Made by a program: the position numbers and the translations under genes
Part shown: positions 40,856 to 51,800 of the stretch, in pieces
Numbering within the stretch: the first letter of the stretch is position 1
How the letters are laid out: each line of letters begins with the position of its first letter
The notes under the pieces: model-generated
The model's input: only the letters and a program-made list of their open reading frames with translations
Told to the model about the DNA's origin: nothing
The model's database searches: none
NCBI RefSeq assembly: GCF_003634105.1
Contig: NZ_RBIQ01000007.1
Location: 1,302,001 to 1,366,000 of the forward strand
Length of the DNA: 64,000 nucleotides
Direction: 5' to 3'
From: Maribacter vaceletii
GTDB taxonomy: Bacteria; Bacteroidota; Bacteroidia; Flavobacteriales; Flavobacteriaceae

Positions 40856-42400
40856 ATGGCAAAACAAGAAGACATTTTTAAAAAAGTAATTTCCCATGCA
40901 AAAGAGTATGGATATGTATTTCAATCTAGTGAAATATATGATGGTTTAAGCGCTGTTTATGATTATGGACAGAACGGTGTAGAACTTAAAAAGAACATTA
41001 GAGAGTACTGGTGGAAAGCCATGGTACAGTTAAATGATAATATTGTAGGATTAGATGCTGCAATTTTTATGCATCCCACTACTTGGAAAGCTTCTGGCCA
41101 TGTAGATGCTTTTAATGACCCTTTAATAGATAACAAAGATTCTAAGAAAAGATATAGAGCAGATGTTTTGGTAGAAGACTATGTTGCCAAAATTGAAAAT
41201 AAAATTGAAAAAGAGGTTAAGAAAGCTCAAAAACGCTTTGGAGATAATTTTAATAAAACACAATTTTTAGCTACAAACCAGAGAGTTGTTGATTATCAAG
41301 AACAAGTAACAAGTATTTTAAAAAGGCTAGGACAATCTTTAGAAAAAGAAGATTTAGTAGATGTTAAAAAACTTATAGAAGAGTTAGATATTGCTTGCCC
41401 AATGTCTGGTTCTAAAAACTGGACAGATGTTAAGCAGTTTAATTTAATGTTTGGAACTAAATTAGGAGCCAACGCAGAAACTGCAATGGATTTATATTTA
41501 AGACCAGAAACTGCTCAAGGTATATTTGTAAACTTCCTAAATGTTCAAAAAACTGGACGTATGAAGATACCTTTTGGAATTGCGCAAACAGGAAAAGCTT
41601 TTAGAAATGAAATTGTAGCAAGACAATTTATTTTTAGAATGCGTGAGTTTGAGCAAATGGAAATGCAATTCTTTATTCAGCCAGGAACACAAAAAGAATG
41701 GTATGAGAAATGGAAAGAAAATAGAATGAAATGGCACCTTTCTTTAGGAATGGGAGAAGATAATTATCGTTTTCATGACCATGAGAAATTAGCGCATTAC
41801 GCAGATGCAGCAGCAGATATAGAATTTAGATTCCCGTTTGGTTTTAAAGAATTAGAAGGGATACATTCTAGAACAGATTTTGATTTAGGAAGTCATGAAG
41901 AATTTTCAGGAAAAAAATTACAATATTTTGACCCTGAACTAAATAAGAACTATGTTCCTTATGTATTAGAAACATCTATAGGTTTAGATCGTATGTTTTT
42001 AGCAGTATTTTCTAATTCTTTACAAGAAGAAGAGTTAGAGAATAATACCACAAGAACAGTTTTAAAGCTTCCTGCAGTTTTAGCGCCAACTAAAGCAGCA
42101 ATATTGCCATTAGTTAAAAAAGATGGTTTACCAGATATAGCACATGGTATAATAGAAGATTTAAAATGGGATTTTAATGTAACGTATGATGAGAAAGATG
42201 CTGTTGGTCGTAGGTATAGAAGACAAGATGCCAATGGAACGCCATTTTGTATTACAGTAGATCACCAAACCAAAGAAGATAATACCGTAACTATTCGTCA
42301 TAGAGATTCTATGGAACAGGAAAGAGTTGCAATTGCAGATTTAAAAGCAATAATATCTAAAGCGGTAGATATGAGAACTTGGCTTTTAAAAATGAAATAG
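40856..42400 (+). CDS. glyS: Glycine--tRNA ligase (alpha2 type)
   Basis: A 514-residue class II synthetase of the eukaryote-like single-chain dimer type, not the bacterial alpha2-beta2 type. Motifs include YDYGQNGVELKKNIREYWW near residue 36, the class II motif 2 region GKAFRNEIVARQFIFRMREF near 240, motif 3 ETSIGLDRMFLAVF near 370 and an anticodon-binding domain with RYRRQDANGTPFC near the C-terminus. An inserted helical segment (about 85-190) is typical for Bacteroidota. The product charges tRNA-Gly. Confidence 0.96.
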   Translation: MAKQEDIFKKVISHAKEYGYVFQSSEIYDGLSAVYDYGQNGVELKKNIREYWWKAMVQLNDNIVGLDAAIFMHPTTWKASGHVDAFNDPLIDNKDSKKRYRADVLVEDYVAKIENKIEKEVKKAQKRFGDNFNKTQFLATNQRVVDYQEQVTSILKRLGQSLEKEDLVDVKKLIEELDIACPMSGSKNWTDVKQFNLMFGTKLGANAETAMDLYLRPETAQGIFVNFLNVQKTGRMKIPFGIAQTGKAFRNEIVARQFIFRMREFEQMEMQFFIQPGTQKEWYEKWKENRMKWHLSLGMGEDNYRFHDHEKLAHYADAAADIEFRFPFGFKELEGIHSRTDFDLGSHEEFSGKKLQYFDPELNKNYVPYVLETSIGLDRMFLAVFSNSLQEEELENNTTRTVLKLPAVLAPTKAAILPLVKKDGLPDIAHGIIEDLKWDFNVTYDEKDAVGRRYRRQDANGTPFCITVDHQTKEDNTVTIRHRDSMEQERVAIADLKAIISKAVDMRTWLLKMK

Positions 42401-42417
42401 CATTAAACATATTTTTT

Positions 42418-42460
42418 AAAAAAAACTCCATTAGCTTTTTTTAAGGCGGATGGAGTTTTT
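42418..42460. terminator. Bidirectional terminator between glyS and GH16
   Basis: AAAAACTCCAT and ATGGAGTTTTT pair across an 18-base loop, with A and T tracts on the two sides. It serves the rightward glyS and the leftward GH16 gene, which ends at 42482. Confidence 0.75.
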
Positions 42461-42481
42461 GTATTAAGAGGAACTAGCTAG

Positions 42482-43348
42482 TTATTTAGTTTCTTTATTT
42501 TTCCATGCTCTAAAATATTTTACATGGTATTCTCCATCTAATCTAGTATTATCTGGTAGGGCACCAAACCATTTGTTAGATTCACAATTAAAATTTATTT
42601 CTAAAGGTTGATGCCAATGGGTGTTTTTAGCCTCTCTAAACAAGATACCATCAATATAAAAACGAATATATTCTTTGTTCCATTCTAATCCCCAAACATG
42701 ATAATCTGCTTGTAGTTCTTCTGGAAAATAGTATTTTTTTGTTCTAGAGAAGTGTTTCGTTATGTTTCCTTTATTCTTAGGAGTTTTAAAAACATGAATA
42801 TTAGAGTTTAAATCATTTCTATTATATTCTAACCCTGGAGCATTTTCACAAATATCAATCTCTGTCCACCAATCTTTACCCACATTAGTCATCCAAAATC
42901 CAGAAACCCAAGGAGCATCCATAAGTTTCAATTCTGCTTCAAAATAACCATATAGTACTTTTTCTTTACTTTTTATAAAGCCTGTAGTATGTGTAAAATC
43001 TTTAGGTAATTTTTCGTTCTTATGTTGGTTCACTCTAATAACTAATTCACCCTTTTCTAAACTAACATTGGATCCATGAAAATAAGTAGGTGGTCTTCCT
43101 TTCCATTTAGGGTTATTAGGGTACCAGCGTTTTGTATTCAGCGTATTTTCAGAAAACTCATCAGATAAATTTTTCTGTAATTTCCATTTATTAGTATTTT
43201 TTTGATCAGATAATGGATACTCTGCAGTTATGCGTTCTTTCCTATTTTCTATTAAAACAGAATCTACATAATTCTTTGGAGGAATGGTTAAATCCTGTCC
43301 TAATGAAACTGTTATTGTAAATAAAAATATTAAAGTTAAATAGCGCAT
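42482..43348 (-). CDS. Secreted family 16 glycoside hydrolase
   Basis: A 288-residue enzyme with signal peptide (MRYLTLIFLFTITVSLGQ) and one GH16 jelly-roll domain. The catalytic signature ExDxxE is intact in WTEIDICEN: Glu163, Asp165 and Glu168. Flanking blocks (GYFEAELKLMDAPWVSGFWM and HVWGLEWNKEYIRFYIDG) resemble agarases, porphyranases and related marine polysaccharidases more than laminarinases. It probably cuts a beta-linked galactan outside the cell, with exact substrate unresolved. It has no sorting or carbohydrate-binding domain and stands outside a recognisable polysaccharide utilisation locus. Confidence 0.9.
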   Translation of the reverse strand: MRYLTLIFLFTITVSLGQDLTIPPKNYVDSVLIENRKERITAEYPLSDQKNTNKWKLQKNLSDEFSENTLNTKRWYPNNPKWKGRPPTYFHGSNVSLEKGELVIRVNQHKNEKLPKDFTHTTGFIKSKEKVLYGYFEAELKLMDAPWVSGFWMTNVGKDWWTEIDICENAPGLEYNRNDLNSNIHVFKTPKNKGNITKHFSRTKKYYFPEELQADYHVWGLEWNKEYIRFYIDGILFREAKNTHWHQPLEINFNCESNKWFGALPDNTRLDGEYHVKYFRAWKNKETK

Positions 43349-43371
43349 TATAAATATAATTTGTGTGCTAC

Positions 43372-43379
43372 CAAAAATA
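43372..43379 (-). promoter_or_regulatory. Candidate -7 element for the GH16 gene
   Basis: On the minus strand this reads TATTTTTG, a TAnnTTTG match 23 bases before the ATG at 43348. The nearest TTG lies 26 bases upstream, slightly too far. Confidence 0.45.
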
Positions 43380-43434
43380 ACTTAGTAGTTATAAAAGAGA
43401 ATATTCAAATGTACTTTTAAAGGCACCAAATGTT

Positions 43435-44322
43435 CTAAACAATACTCTTTTTATTTCCCTCAAAAATAGAATTAAATTTAAAGGGAGGATTTTTAATGAA
43501 CGTTATTTTTTTATTAGTAAAAGGATGCATAAACTCTAAAGAATAGGCATGTAAATACAAGCCTTTCCCTTTTAATTTTAAGTTTTTTAGAAAGTAGGTA
43601 GGATCTCCTAATATAGGATTTCCTATGCTAAGAAAGTGTTTTCTAAGTTGGTGTTTTCTTCCAGTTTCAGGGGTTAGTTCTACCCAATTTAAATACTGGA
43701 ATCTATTAGAAATAACAGTTTTAATTATTTGGTATTTTGAGGTAGCTTTTTTGCCATCAATAGGTTCTGTAATTGAGCCAGAATCTTTCATTTTTCCAAT
43801 AGTAACTGCTATATAGGTTTTGGTTATTTCTTTATTTTCAAATAACTTATTTAAAGCAATAATACTAGCACTTGTTTTGCCTATTACTAGTAAACCCGTA
43901 GTAGGGTAATCTAATCTATGAACAGGTTTTGGAGCAACGGCATCGGGTAAATTACTTTTAGTTATGTTTTGTTCTAAAGCATTTACAATAGTTTTAAAAG
44001 AATTACCGCTAACAAGAATACCAGGAGGCTTATTAATTATAGCTAAATAATTATCCTCAAAAACCACTTCTAAAGAGAGAACAATTTTCTTATGTTTTTT
44101 GGTATTTTTGTCTTCTAATAACGTTATTATTTCTGTACCATATATAAAGGTTGCAGTTGTTGCTATCTCTCCATTTACAAGAACTAAATTTTTTTTAATG
44201 CTCTTTTTTAATGCCGATTTTGTAGCAATAGTTTTAAAAATACCAACACCGTATTCCTGTAATCGTAAAGGCTTGCCTAAAATTTTTGCCGTATGTGATT
44301 CTAGAATATGTAAAGAAGGCAT
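43435..44322 (-). CDS. RluA-family RNA pseudouridine synthase
   Basis: A 295-residue enzyme with an N-terminal S4-like RNA-binding domain (about 18-70, KSIKKNLVLVNGEIATTATF) and an RluA catalytic domain. The catalytic motif is HRLDYPTTGLLV with Asp138; the usual form is HRLDRxTSG, so two positions differ. VELTPETGRKHQLRKHF and GNPILGDPTY are the other family blocks. It isomerises uridine in rRNA or tRNA; the target cannot be inferred. It starts three bases after the small beta-barrel gene, so the two are cotranscribed. Confidence 0.9.
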   Translation of the reverse strand: MPSLHILESHTAKILGKPLRLQEYGVGIFKTIATKSALKKSIKKNLVLVNGEIATTATFIYGTEIITLLEDKNTKKHKKIVLSLEVVFEDNYLAIINKPPGILVSGNSFKTIVNALEQNITKSNLPDAVAPKPVHRLDYPTTGLLVIGKTSASIIALNKLFENKEITKTYIAVTIGKMKDSGSITEPIDGKKATSKYQIIKTVISNRFQYLNWVELTPETGRKHQLRKHFLSIGNPILGDPTYFLKNLKLKGKGLYLHAYSLEFMHPFTNKKITFIKNPPFKFNSIFEGNKKSIV

Positions 44323-44325
44323 GAT

Positions 44326-44853
44326 TTAAAATCTGAACCCAACAGATAATCCTGCTCGGAACATAAATGTATTCTGAAAGTCTTCTGGATTTATATTTCT
44401 TCCTAAACCTCCACTAAGTTCTACTGTAAATTTATCACTTCTGGTAGCCCATTTATAACCGCCTCCCAGGCCTAGTGCTGTGGTACTATAATCTTTGTTT
44501 CTAACACCAAGTGTACTTGCAGCATCTTCTACTTCATCTTCACCGGTATAGTATAAACCAAAAGCTTCTGCAAATACACCGCTTTTAGGATTATAGCCAA
44601 AATAAGCTCTAACATTTGCTCCTAAACCAAAGTTTCCATTATAATCATCGCTATCACTATCAAAATACATGGTAGCACCAATACTAGTGTCTTCATTTAT
44701 ATAATATTCATACGAAATTTCGGCACTGGAAGTAATTAAGAATTGACCAATGTTGAATTTTATTTCATGAATATTGTCAGAATTAGAATAAGCTTGGGCC
44801 ATTAAAAAGTTAGAAGATAGTATAAAGATTGCTATGGCAATTATTTTTTTCAT
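44326..44853 (-). CDS. Small outer-membrane beta-barrel protein
   Basis: A 175-residue protein with signal peptide (ending NFLMAQ) and alternating hydrophobic strands to a C-terminal RAGLSVGFRF, typical of eight-strand barrels related to OmpA/DUF3575-type proteins. No OmpA peptidoglycan-binding domain is present. It heads a two-gene unit with the RluA-type gene and has a candidate -7 box upstream at 44901-44908. Ligand or structural role unknown. Confidence 0.8.
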   Translation of the reverse strand: MKKIIAIAIFILSSNFLMAQAYSNSDNIHEIKFNIGQFLITSSAEISYEYYINEDTSIGATMYFDSDSDDYNGNFGLGANVRAYFGYNPKSGVFAEAFGLYYTGEDEVEDAASTLGVRNKDYSTTALGLGGGYKWATRSDKFTVELSGGLGRNINPEDFQNTFMFRAGLSVGFRF

Positions 44854-44900
44854 CTGATTGTATTTAATATAAAAAATTAGTGTTTTGTAAAAATAAAATG

Positions 44901-44908
44901 CAAAAATA
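44901..44908 (-). promoter_or_regulatory. Candidate -7 element for the small barrel gene
   Basis: On the minus strand this reads TATTTTTG, fitting TAnnTTTG, 47 bases before the ATG at 44853. No TTG at the normal -33 distance. Confidence 0.4.
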
Positions 44909-44980
44909 GGCTATTAAAATTTTATAAATAGACTTATGGTCTTTCCTATTTTGTTACTTTTATGGACAGAAAATATATAA

Positions 44981-45745
44981 ATGAAGATAGTTTCCTATAA
45001 CGTAAACGGCATAAGAGCTGCATTAAAAAAAGGTTTTATAGATTGGCTACAGGCTGTAGACCCCGATGTAATATGCTTGCAAGAAATAAAAGCGAATAAA
45101 GAACAGTTAGACTTAGATGTTTTTACGGAAGCAGGATATTCTTATAATTATTGGTTTAGCGCACAGAAAAAAGGATATAGTGGTGTTGCTGTTTTAGCTA
45201 AGAAAGAACCAGATCATATAGAGTATGGTACTGGAATAGACTATATGGATTTTGAAGGTAGAAACTTGCGTGTAGACTACGGAGATGTTTCTATAATGAG
45301 CATGTATTTGCCTTCTGGCACTAATATGGATAGGTTAGAGTTTAAGTTAAAATATATGGAAGACTTTCAGACCTATGCAAATGAATTAAAAAAATCTCGC
45401 CCTAATTTAATTGTTTTAGGAGATTATAATATATGTCATGAAGCAATAGATATTCATGATCCTGTTAGAAATAAAAATGTATCTGGATTTTTACCTGTAG
45501 AAAGAGAATGGATAGGAAATTTTATGAAAAGTGGTTTTATAGATAGTTTTAGGCATTTTAATAAAGAACCGCATAATTATTCTTGGTGGAGCTATCGTGC
45601 AAATGCTAGGAATAACAATAAAGGATGGCGTTTAGACTATGCTATGGTAAGTTCTTCCTTAGAAGAGAGATTAAAAAGAGCTTTAATTTTATCTGAAGCC
45701 AAACATAGTGATCACTGTCCTATTTTAGTTGAAATTAGTAAATAG
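44981..45745 (+). CDS. xth: Exodeoxyribonuclease III
   Basis: A 254-residue AP endonuclease / 3'-5' exonuclease of base-excision repair. Landmarks are SYNVNGIRAALKKGF at the start (metal Asn), LQEIKANKEQL with Glu35, GYSGVAVLAKKEP, LGDYNICHEAIDIHD (catalytic Asp/Asn), WRLDYAMVS and the terminal KHSDHCPI (Asp-His). Complete and of normal length, with the single ATG start. It is convergent with the giant adhesin gene across a strong terminator. Confidence 0.96.
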   Translation: MKIVSYNVNGIRAALKKGFIDWLQAVDPDVICLQEIKANKEQLDLDVFTEAGYSYNYWFSAQKKGYSGVAVLAKKEPDHIEYGTGIDYMDFEGRNLRVDYGDVSIMSMYLPSGTNMDRLEFKLKYMEDFQTYANELKKSRPNLIVLGDYNICHEAIDIHDPVRNKNVSGFLPVEREWIGNFMKSGFIDSFRHFNKEPHNYSWWSYRANARNNNKGWRLDYAMVSSSLEERLKRALILSEAKHSDHCPILVEISK

Positions 45746-45765
45746 GTAATTATTTAATAGATATT

Positions 45766-45795
45766 AAAAAGGGTCGCAATTTGCGACCCTTTTAG
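45766..45795. terminator. Bidirectional terminator between xth and the SprB-repeat gene
   Basis: AAAAGGGTCGCAA and TTGCGACCCTTTT are perfect inverted arms with A and T tracts outside, lying between the two convergent stop codons. Confidence 0.9.
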
Positions 45796-45803
45796 TTTAC
45801 TAT

Positions 45804-48800
45804 TTACCTGTAAATTGTAACATGACCAACAAATTCGCGATCATCATTTTCGCCATTAAGTTTAATAACGTACCAATAATCTCCCGAAGGTAAATCTACA
45901 TTGTCGTAGGAGCCATCCCAATTACCTTGTTTTACAAAGTATTTAACCTGTCTACCATATCTATCATAGATTGCTCCCCAAAGATTTGGGAAACCTTCTA
46001 CATTTTTAATTACCCATGTATCATTAAATCCATCGCCATCAGGGGTAAAGAAATTTGGAATTTCAATGTCTATAAATTCTAAAGGAATTTCTAAACTGGC
46101 TTCACAACTTTTACTATCTATTACTTTAGCAGTGTATACATCGGTATGGTTAATATACATTGTACCATCACTACTAACTTCATCATCAAAATAATAGGTG
46201 TAAATACCGTCTCCACCAGTTGCTTCTACAATTATTTCATTAATACCGGCAGGTTTGCTAGTTAAAACTAATTGTTGTTGCGCTTCAATAGAAAAGTTTT
46301 TAACTTCAATACACCCTGTACCTAAATGAACAATACTTATAGTATGATTACCAGAAGATATATCTGTAAAGATAGCTTCTGCTTGCGCATTTGCAACATC
46401 TGGATTATTTGGGTTAGCATCATCTAAATCGAACACAATTTCTGAGGTATCCAGGTTTTCATCATCAAATAATATAGATGCGCCATAAATAGGTTGTCCA
46501 TTACTACACTCATTACTTGTTTCTACTGTTGCAGAAAGGTTAGAACCCACTTTTACTTCCTGTACCAGTACAAAATCACAATCATTAGCATCTTCAAGAT
46601 AAATTTCATAGAATCCACCATCAAGGTTATCTAAGGTTAAAGTAGAACCACTTATGGTAGTAAAACTATCTGTAGGGCTAGTAAGGTTATATTTGTATGG
46701 AGCAGTTCCGCCTGTTATTTCTACCTCAATAAGACCATTATCATCACTAGAACAAACTTCATCTTCTACTCTTGTTACATTTGCTAATAGAGCGCTATTA
46801 GGAGCTTCTATAGTAATGTTATTTACCGTAACTTGGCAACCATTAGCATCTTGTACTATTACACTATAAGTGCCACCGGGTAATCTATCAAAAGTATTAT
46901 TGTTTACTGCTTTTTTAGGGTTAGAAGATATTATATATTGGTACGGTCCATTACCGCCGCTGGCAGTAATTTCAATAGTTCCGTTATCTTCACCAAAGCA
47001 CATAACATTTGTGCTGTTTCCTAAATTTGCGGTTAGTAATGGTGGTTGGTTTATTGTAATTTCTTCTGAGTATTTCTCACAATCTGCACCACTTGTAGCA
47101 ACTATTCTATACACACCTTGCCCTAAGTTTTCAAAAATCCCAGAGTCTTGAGGGGCTCCTTGTAGTGTGCCATTAACCTCTAATTGGTATTGGTAACCAC
47201 CTAGGCCATCTGTTGCTTCTGCTACTAAAACAGCATCCATTTCTCCATTACAGTTAATAATAGTATTGTCACTATTTACAGTAATATCTAATGGTTCTAC
47301 TTTATTAATAGTACGTATTACAGATATAGGAGATACGCAATGTTTTGTTGGGTCACTATCACGAGCTAAAAACTCGTAAGTCCCTGGAGGTAGTGTATAT
47401 GCTTGTTTTGTATCCCAAGCTGTAATTGCTGTTGTAGGAGCAATAATTTTATATTCGTAACTACCACTACCACCAACAGCAGAAACCGTTATTTGTCCTT
47501 GAGAAATACAACCGGGTTCTATTGTTACGGTACCATCTATTTGTATTTCTACAGGATCTATAATGTTTATAATTCCAGTAGTAGTATCACAGCCAGAACC
47601 ATCTTGTACAGTTACTGTATAGTCACCTTCAAATAAATTAGAAAAAGTACTACTAGTTTGTGGTAAACCGCTAACTCCTGTTGTTACATTAGTTAAAATG
47701 TATTGGAAATTGGTATGCCCATTGCCAAACTCTCTAGTAGCAATTATAGTAATTTCTCCGTCATTTATTTTTGTACAAGAAGGGTTAGTTGTTGTTATTG
47801 AAGCTGGGTTAGCTGGGTCTACTATTATTGGGTCTATTGGATCAATAGTAATTGTTTTTGTAACATTGCTGCACCCATTAGCATCTCTAATAGTTAATTC
47901 ATAATTAATGCCAGAACTTAAATCGCTAAATACATTATTAACATCAAAAGGTTGTAATGTTGTACCAGAATCTGCATTTACTAATTCAAATTCATACGTG
48001 CCCCAACCACCTTGAGGTGTTGCTGTAATTTGAGCATCGGAACCAGGAGAACAAGTTAACTCATGTGTTGTCGCATAGGTAAAATCTAAAGGCTCTGCCG
48101 GACTTTGTATTGATATGAATTCTGATTTTACATGGCAACCAGTGTCATTATCTGTAGCTCTAACTACAAATGTACCAGCTGGCAGTAAATTATAAGAAAT
48201 TGGCGTTGTAGCTGTACTATTAGCCACAGAATATATAGGGGTAGAAGTATTACTTACATTATAAATGTCATAGCTAAATCCACTACCAAATCCTGAAACT
48301 TCAAAAGATAATTCTCCGTTAGATTCTCCATGACAAGTAATGTCATCTACTTTTGAAGCACTTATTTCTATGGTGTTGAAAGGAGCTATATTAACTTGAA
48401 CATTAGTGAAACAACCAGTATCATTGTCCGTAACTAAGAACGAATATGTATTTGGTTGCCCTCTTTCAATGGTAACAGTTGTTCCGGATATAGTTACATA
48501 AGGAGAGGCACTTGGTTGTTCTACAATACTAAAATTGGTGAAACTTGGGGGAATGTTAATCTCATATACACCATCAACCACGCAGTTCATTGCTGTTGTT
48601 GTTGTTGTTGTTATTGTTGCAGAAATTTTAGTTGCAGCAGAAACTGTTACAGTTGTAATAGGGTCTATTTTACACCCATTAGCATCTATAACATCTAAAA
48701 TAACATTTTGCGATGTAGACTTATAAGGAACTTCAAAAGAGATTGCAGTACCTGCAATAGAGCTAAAACTATTACTATTATAGCTATATTTATATGGGGC

Positions 48801-51800
48801 TATACCTCCTGAAACAGTTGCATCTATGGTAGCCATTCCTAGCTTATTATCTGTAGTACACGCAAAAGAAGATACTGTTGGCATAGTTAAAGTTACAGGA
48901 GCTGTTGGACCACCTACAGTTATTCCTGTTAAATTTTGGACACAATTTTTAGAGGAACGAATATCTACATCATAAGAACCAGCTGCCAGTCCTTCAAATA
49001 AGTTTGAAGTTTGGTAGGTTGTTCCACTATCAATACTATACTCATAGGATACATCTAAATTATCTACACCGTCTATTTGTTTGATGATTATTTTTCCATC
49101 CAAACTTCCAAAACAAGTTACAGGTACAGTGGTATCTACTTCAAATTGTGGATCTACAGGCATTATTAATTCTAATGCAGGAGAATCTTGAGTGCCACAA
49201 GTATTATCTAAATCATTTACGGTATAAACATAATTTACATTTGGCTCTAATCTTGTAAATATTCCTGTAGTATTTGTCTCTTCCCCAGGGGCATAAGAAG
49301 CTGGTATAGGAAAAATAGTATATTCAAAATTTCCAGACCCACCATAAGCAGAAGCTAACATTTCTCCGTTATCTAAACCAGAGATATCACAATCTACAGT
49401 TTTAGTAATTTTAGATTTAGCCACTAGTTGTGGATAAATATGAATGTTTTGGATATCGGAACACCCATTTTCATCACGTACAACTAGAGTGTGATTACCA
49501 GGGCCTAAAGTTTTTGTGGCTGTAGTAGTAACTTCCCCATCCCAAATATACACAGGGTCTGTATTTGTAGGGTTAGTACCAGGTTGCGTTAGTGTAGCAA
49601 CTACATTATATGTTTCGCTTCCACTTAATGGTGCACATCTGTCTGTTACATCTATAGTATCTATAATTGGTTCTGGGTCTTGCGTAAACGTAATAGGATC
49701 TGCTAACGCTTTTACACAACCGCCACCATCACGAACATAAGCACGGTATATATTGTTTACACCATCATAAGCTGTAGGCACAACATTAGTCCAGAGAGGA
49801 TTAGGCCCAAAATCTGCATCTGTTGGCGTTTGGCTATCTAACACTAAGGCATACTCATATTCATGCCAGTTTTGGTATAACTTATTTCTAATATTAAAAT
49901 ACTTTTCATTATCCCAACCGCCAATAGCAGATATTGCTACTTGGCCACCAATATTACAGGTAGGTTGTACAACTTGTTCTTCTTTTATTTGTAATTTAGT
50001 TTTTGGTCTATAGATCAAAAAACGTTCTCCTACGGAACAACCATTAACATCTTCTACTTCTACTACATACCATGCAACTCTTAAATCCTCTGGAACAATA
50101 AAGGTTATTGGGTTAACACCATCACTCGTAACTACATGACCATTACCATAAAAGTTTCCATATTGATAGCTTGCATGTTTTGGGTTACTTGCATTATAAA
50201 TTTTGTAGGTAATTGGGCCTGCTGCTGCACCATTTATAGTAAGTTGTAGTTTACCATCTTTGGCATTAGTACAAGTTTCACTTTGTGGAACTGCATCTAC
50301 AGAGATTCCAGGAGATGGAGGGTTAACCATGCCTAATGATCTCCAACGAATACAACCTGTTGCTTTATCTCTAATAATTATTGAGTAATTTACACCAAAT
50401 AATAATTTTCCATAAAGCGCACTATTTGTAAATTTATAATCTCGCTCATTATTAGGGTCTGCTGCATTGTATGCAGGATTTTCTATATCATCAAAAGGTC
50501 TCCAATCATTTGTAATATCATCTTCAATACCATCACCATCAGAATCAATCATGTCATAAGGCCAGATTCTAGCTTCGAAAGGTCCTACTAAAGTTGGATC
50601 ATCGTTAATTTTAAAATCAAATGTAGCACCGTTGGCACAAATAGGAGGGTCTTCTTTACCCACTACGGTCCCATTTGGAAAAGTAGGAGCAGTTACTGTT
50701 TCAACAGGAGATTCCCATAAACATCCTTTCTCATCTTCCACACGTACAACAAAATGATTTGCCCAATATAATCTAATATCAAAACCAGGATTGTTTCCGT
50801 ATAAAGTAGGTTTTGAGGCATTTAAGTAATTTGAATTTGTGGATAAATCAATGTCTTCATATCTTCTATAAACCCATGTACGTGTTTCGTCTCCAGCTTC
50901 ATATTTAGTTTTGTCATGCACTCTTATTAATGAAATGTTTACTAATCCAGTAGCATTAGTAATATTCTTTACTTTCATATTACCCCATACATTACCACCT
51001 TTAGCAGGGTCGCACTGAACATCGGTTTTTTCGTATTCAGCAATAATAGGGTCTTCAGAATGAACAAGAACTTCAATATCTTCCTTGGTACAGCCTAAAT
51101 CATCTTTAATTGCAAAATAATAGTTAGTAGCATCTAAATTTGGAAAAATTGCTTGATCTCCATATACTGGAGGGTTAGTACCAGAAAATGGGGTGTCACT
51201 AAAAGCATATTGGTATGGAGGTGTTCCACCATTTGCCATTAGTCTTACAGATCCTGTTCCGTCTTTTCCACAAGTGGTAGGGGAAACATTATTGCTAGAA
51301 TCTAAAGGCGGAGAGCTTTTAATATCTACCGCTTCTGTAGTAAAACTACAACCTTTAGTATCGGTTACTGTAAATGTATACAAACCTTCGGCAGAAGCAT
51401 TATACGGCATAGTAACTGGAGTAGGGTCTCCATTTACAGTATACGTATACGGAGGATAACCTTCTTCTGGAGTAACATTTATAATAGCGTCTGGAGTAGC
51501 ACCACAACCTAATGGTTTGGTTATTTGAGCAAGGGCAAATAATTGTCCGCTTATTTTTGTGTCTGCAACTACAGTTTCGCAACCATTTCCACCGATTACT
51601 TTTATAATATAATCTTCAGGAGTTAAGTTACTTAATGTAAATGTGCCGCCAGTAATTGGCATTGGAGTACCATTGTTTTGGGTATAAAAATATGGGGCTT
51701 CACCTCCAGAAACGTCTATTTTAAGAACACCTCTGTTTACATTATCGTAACAATAATGTGTTGGTGATCCGGTAGAAATATCTACTTCAGAAACAGGGCC

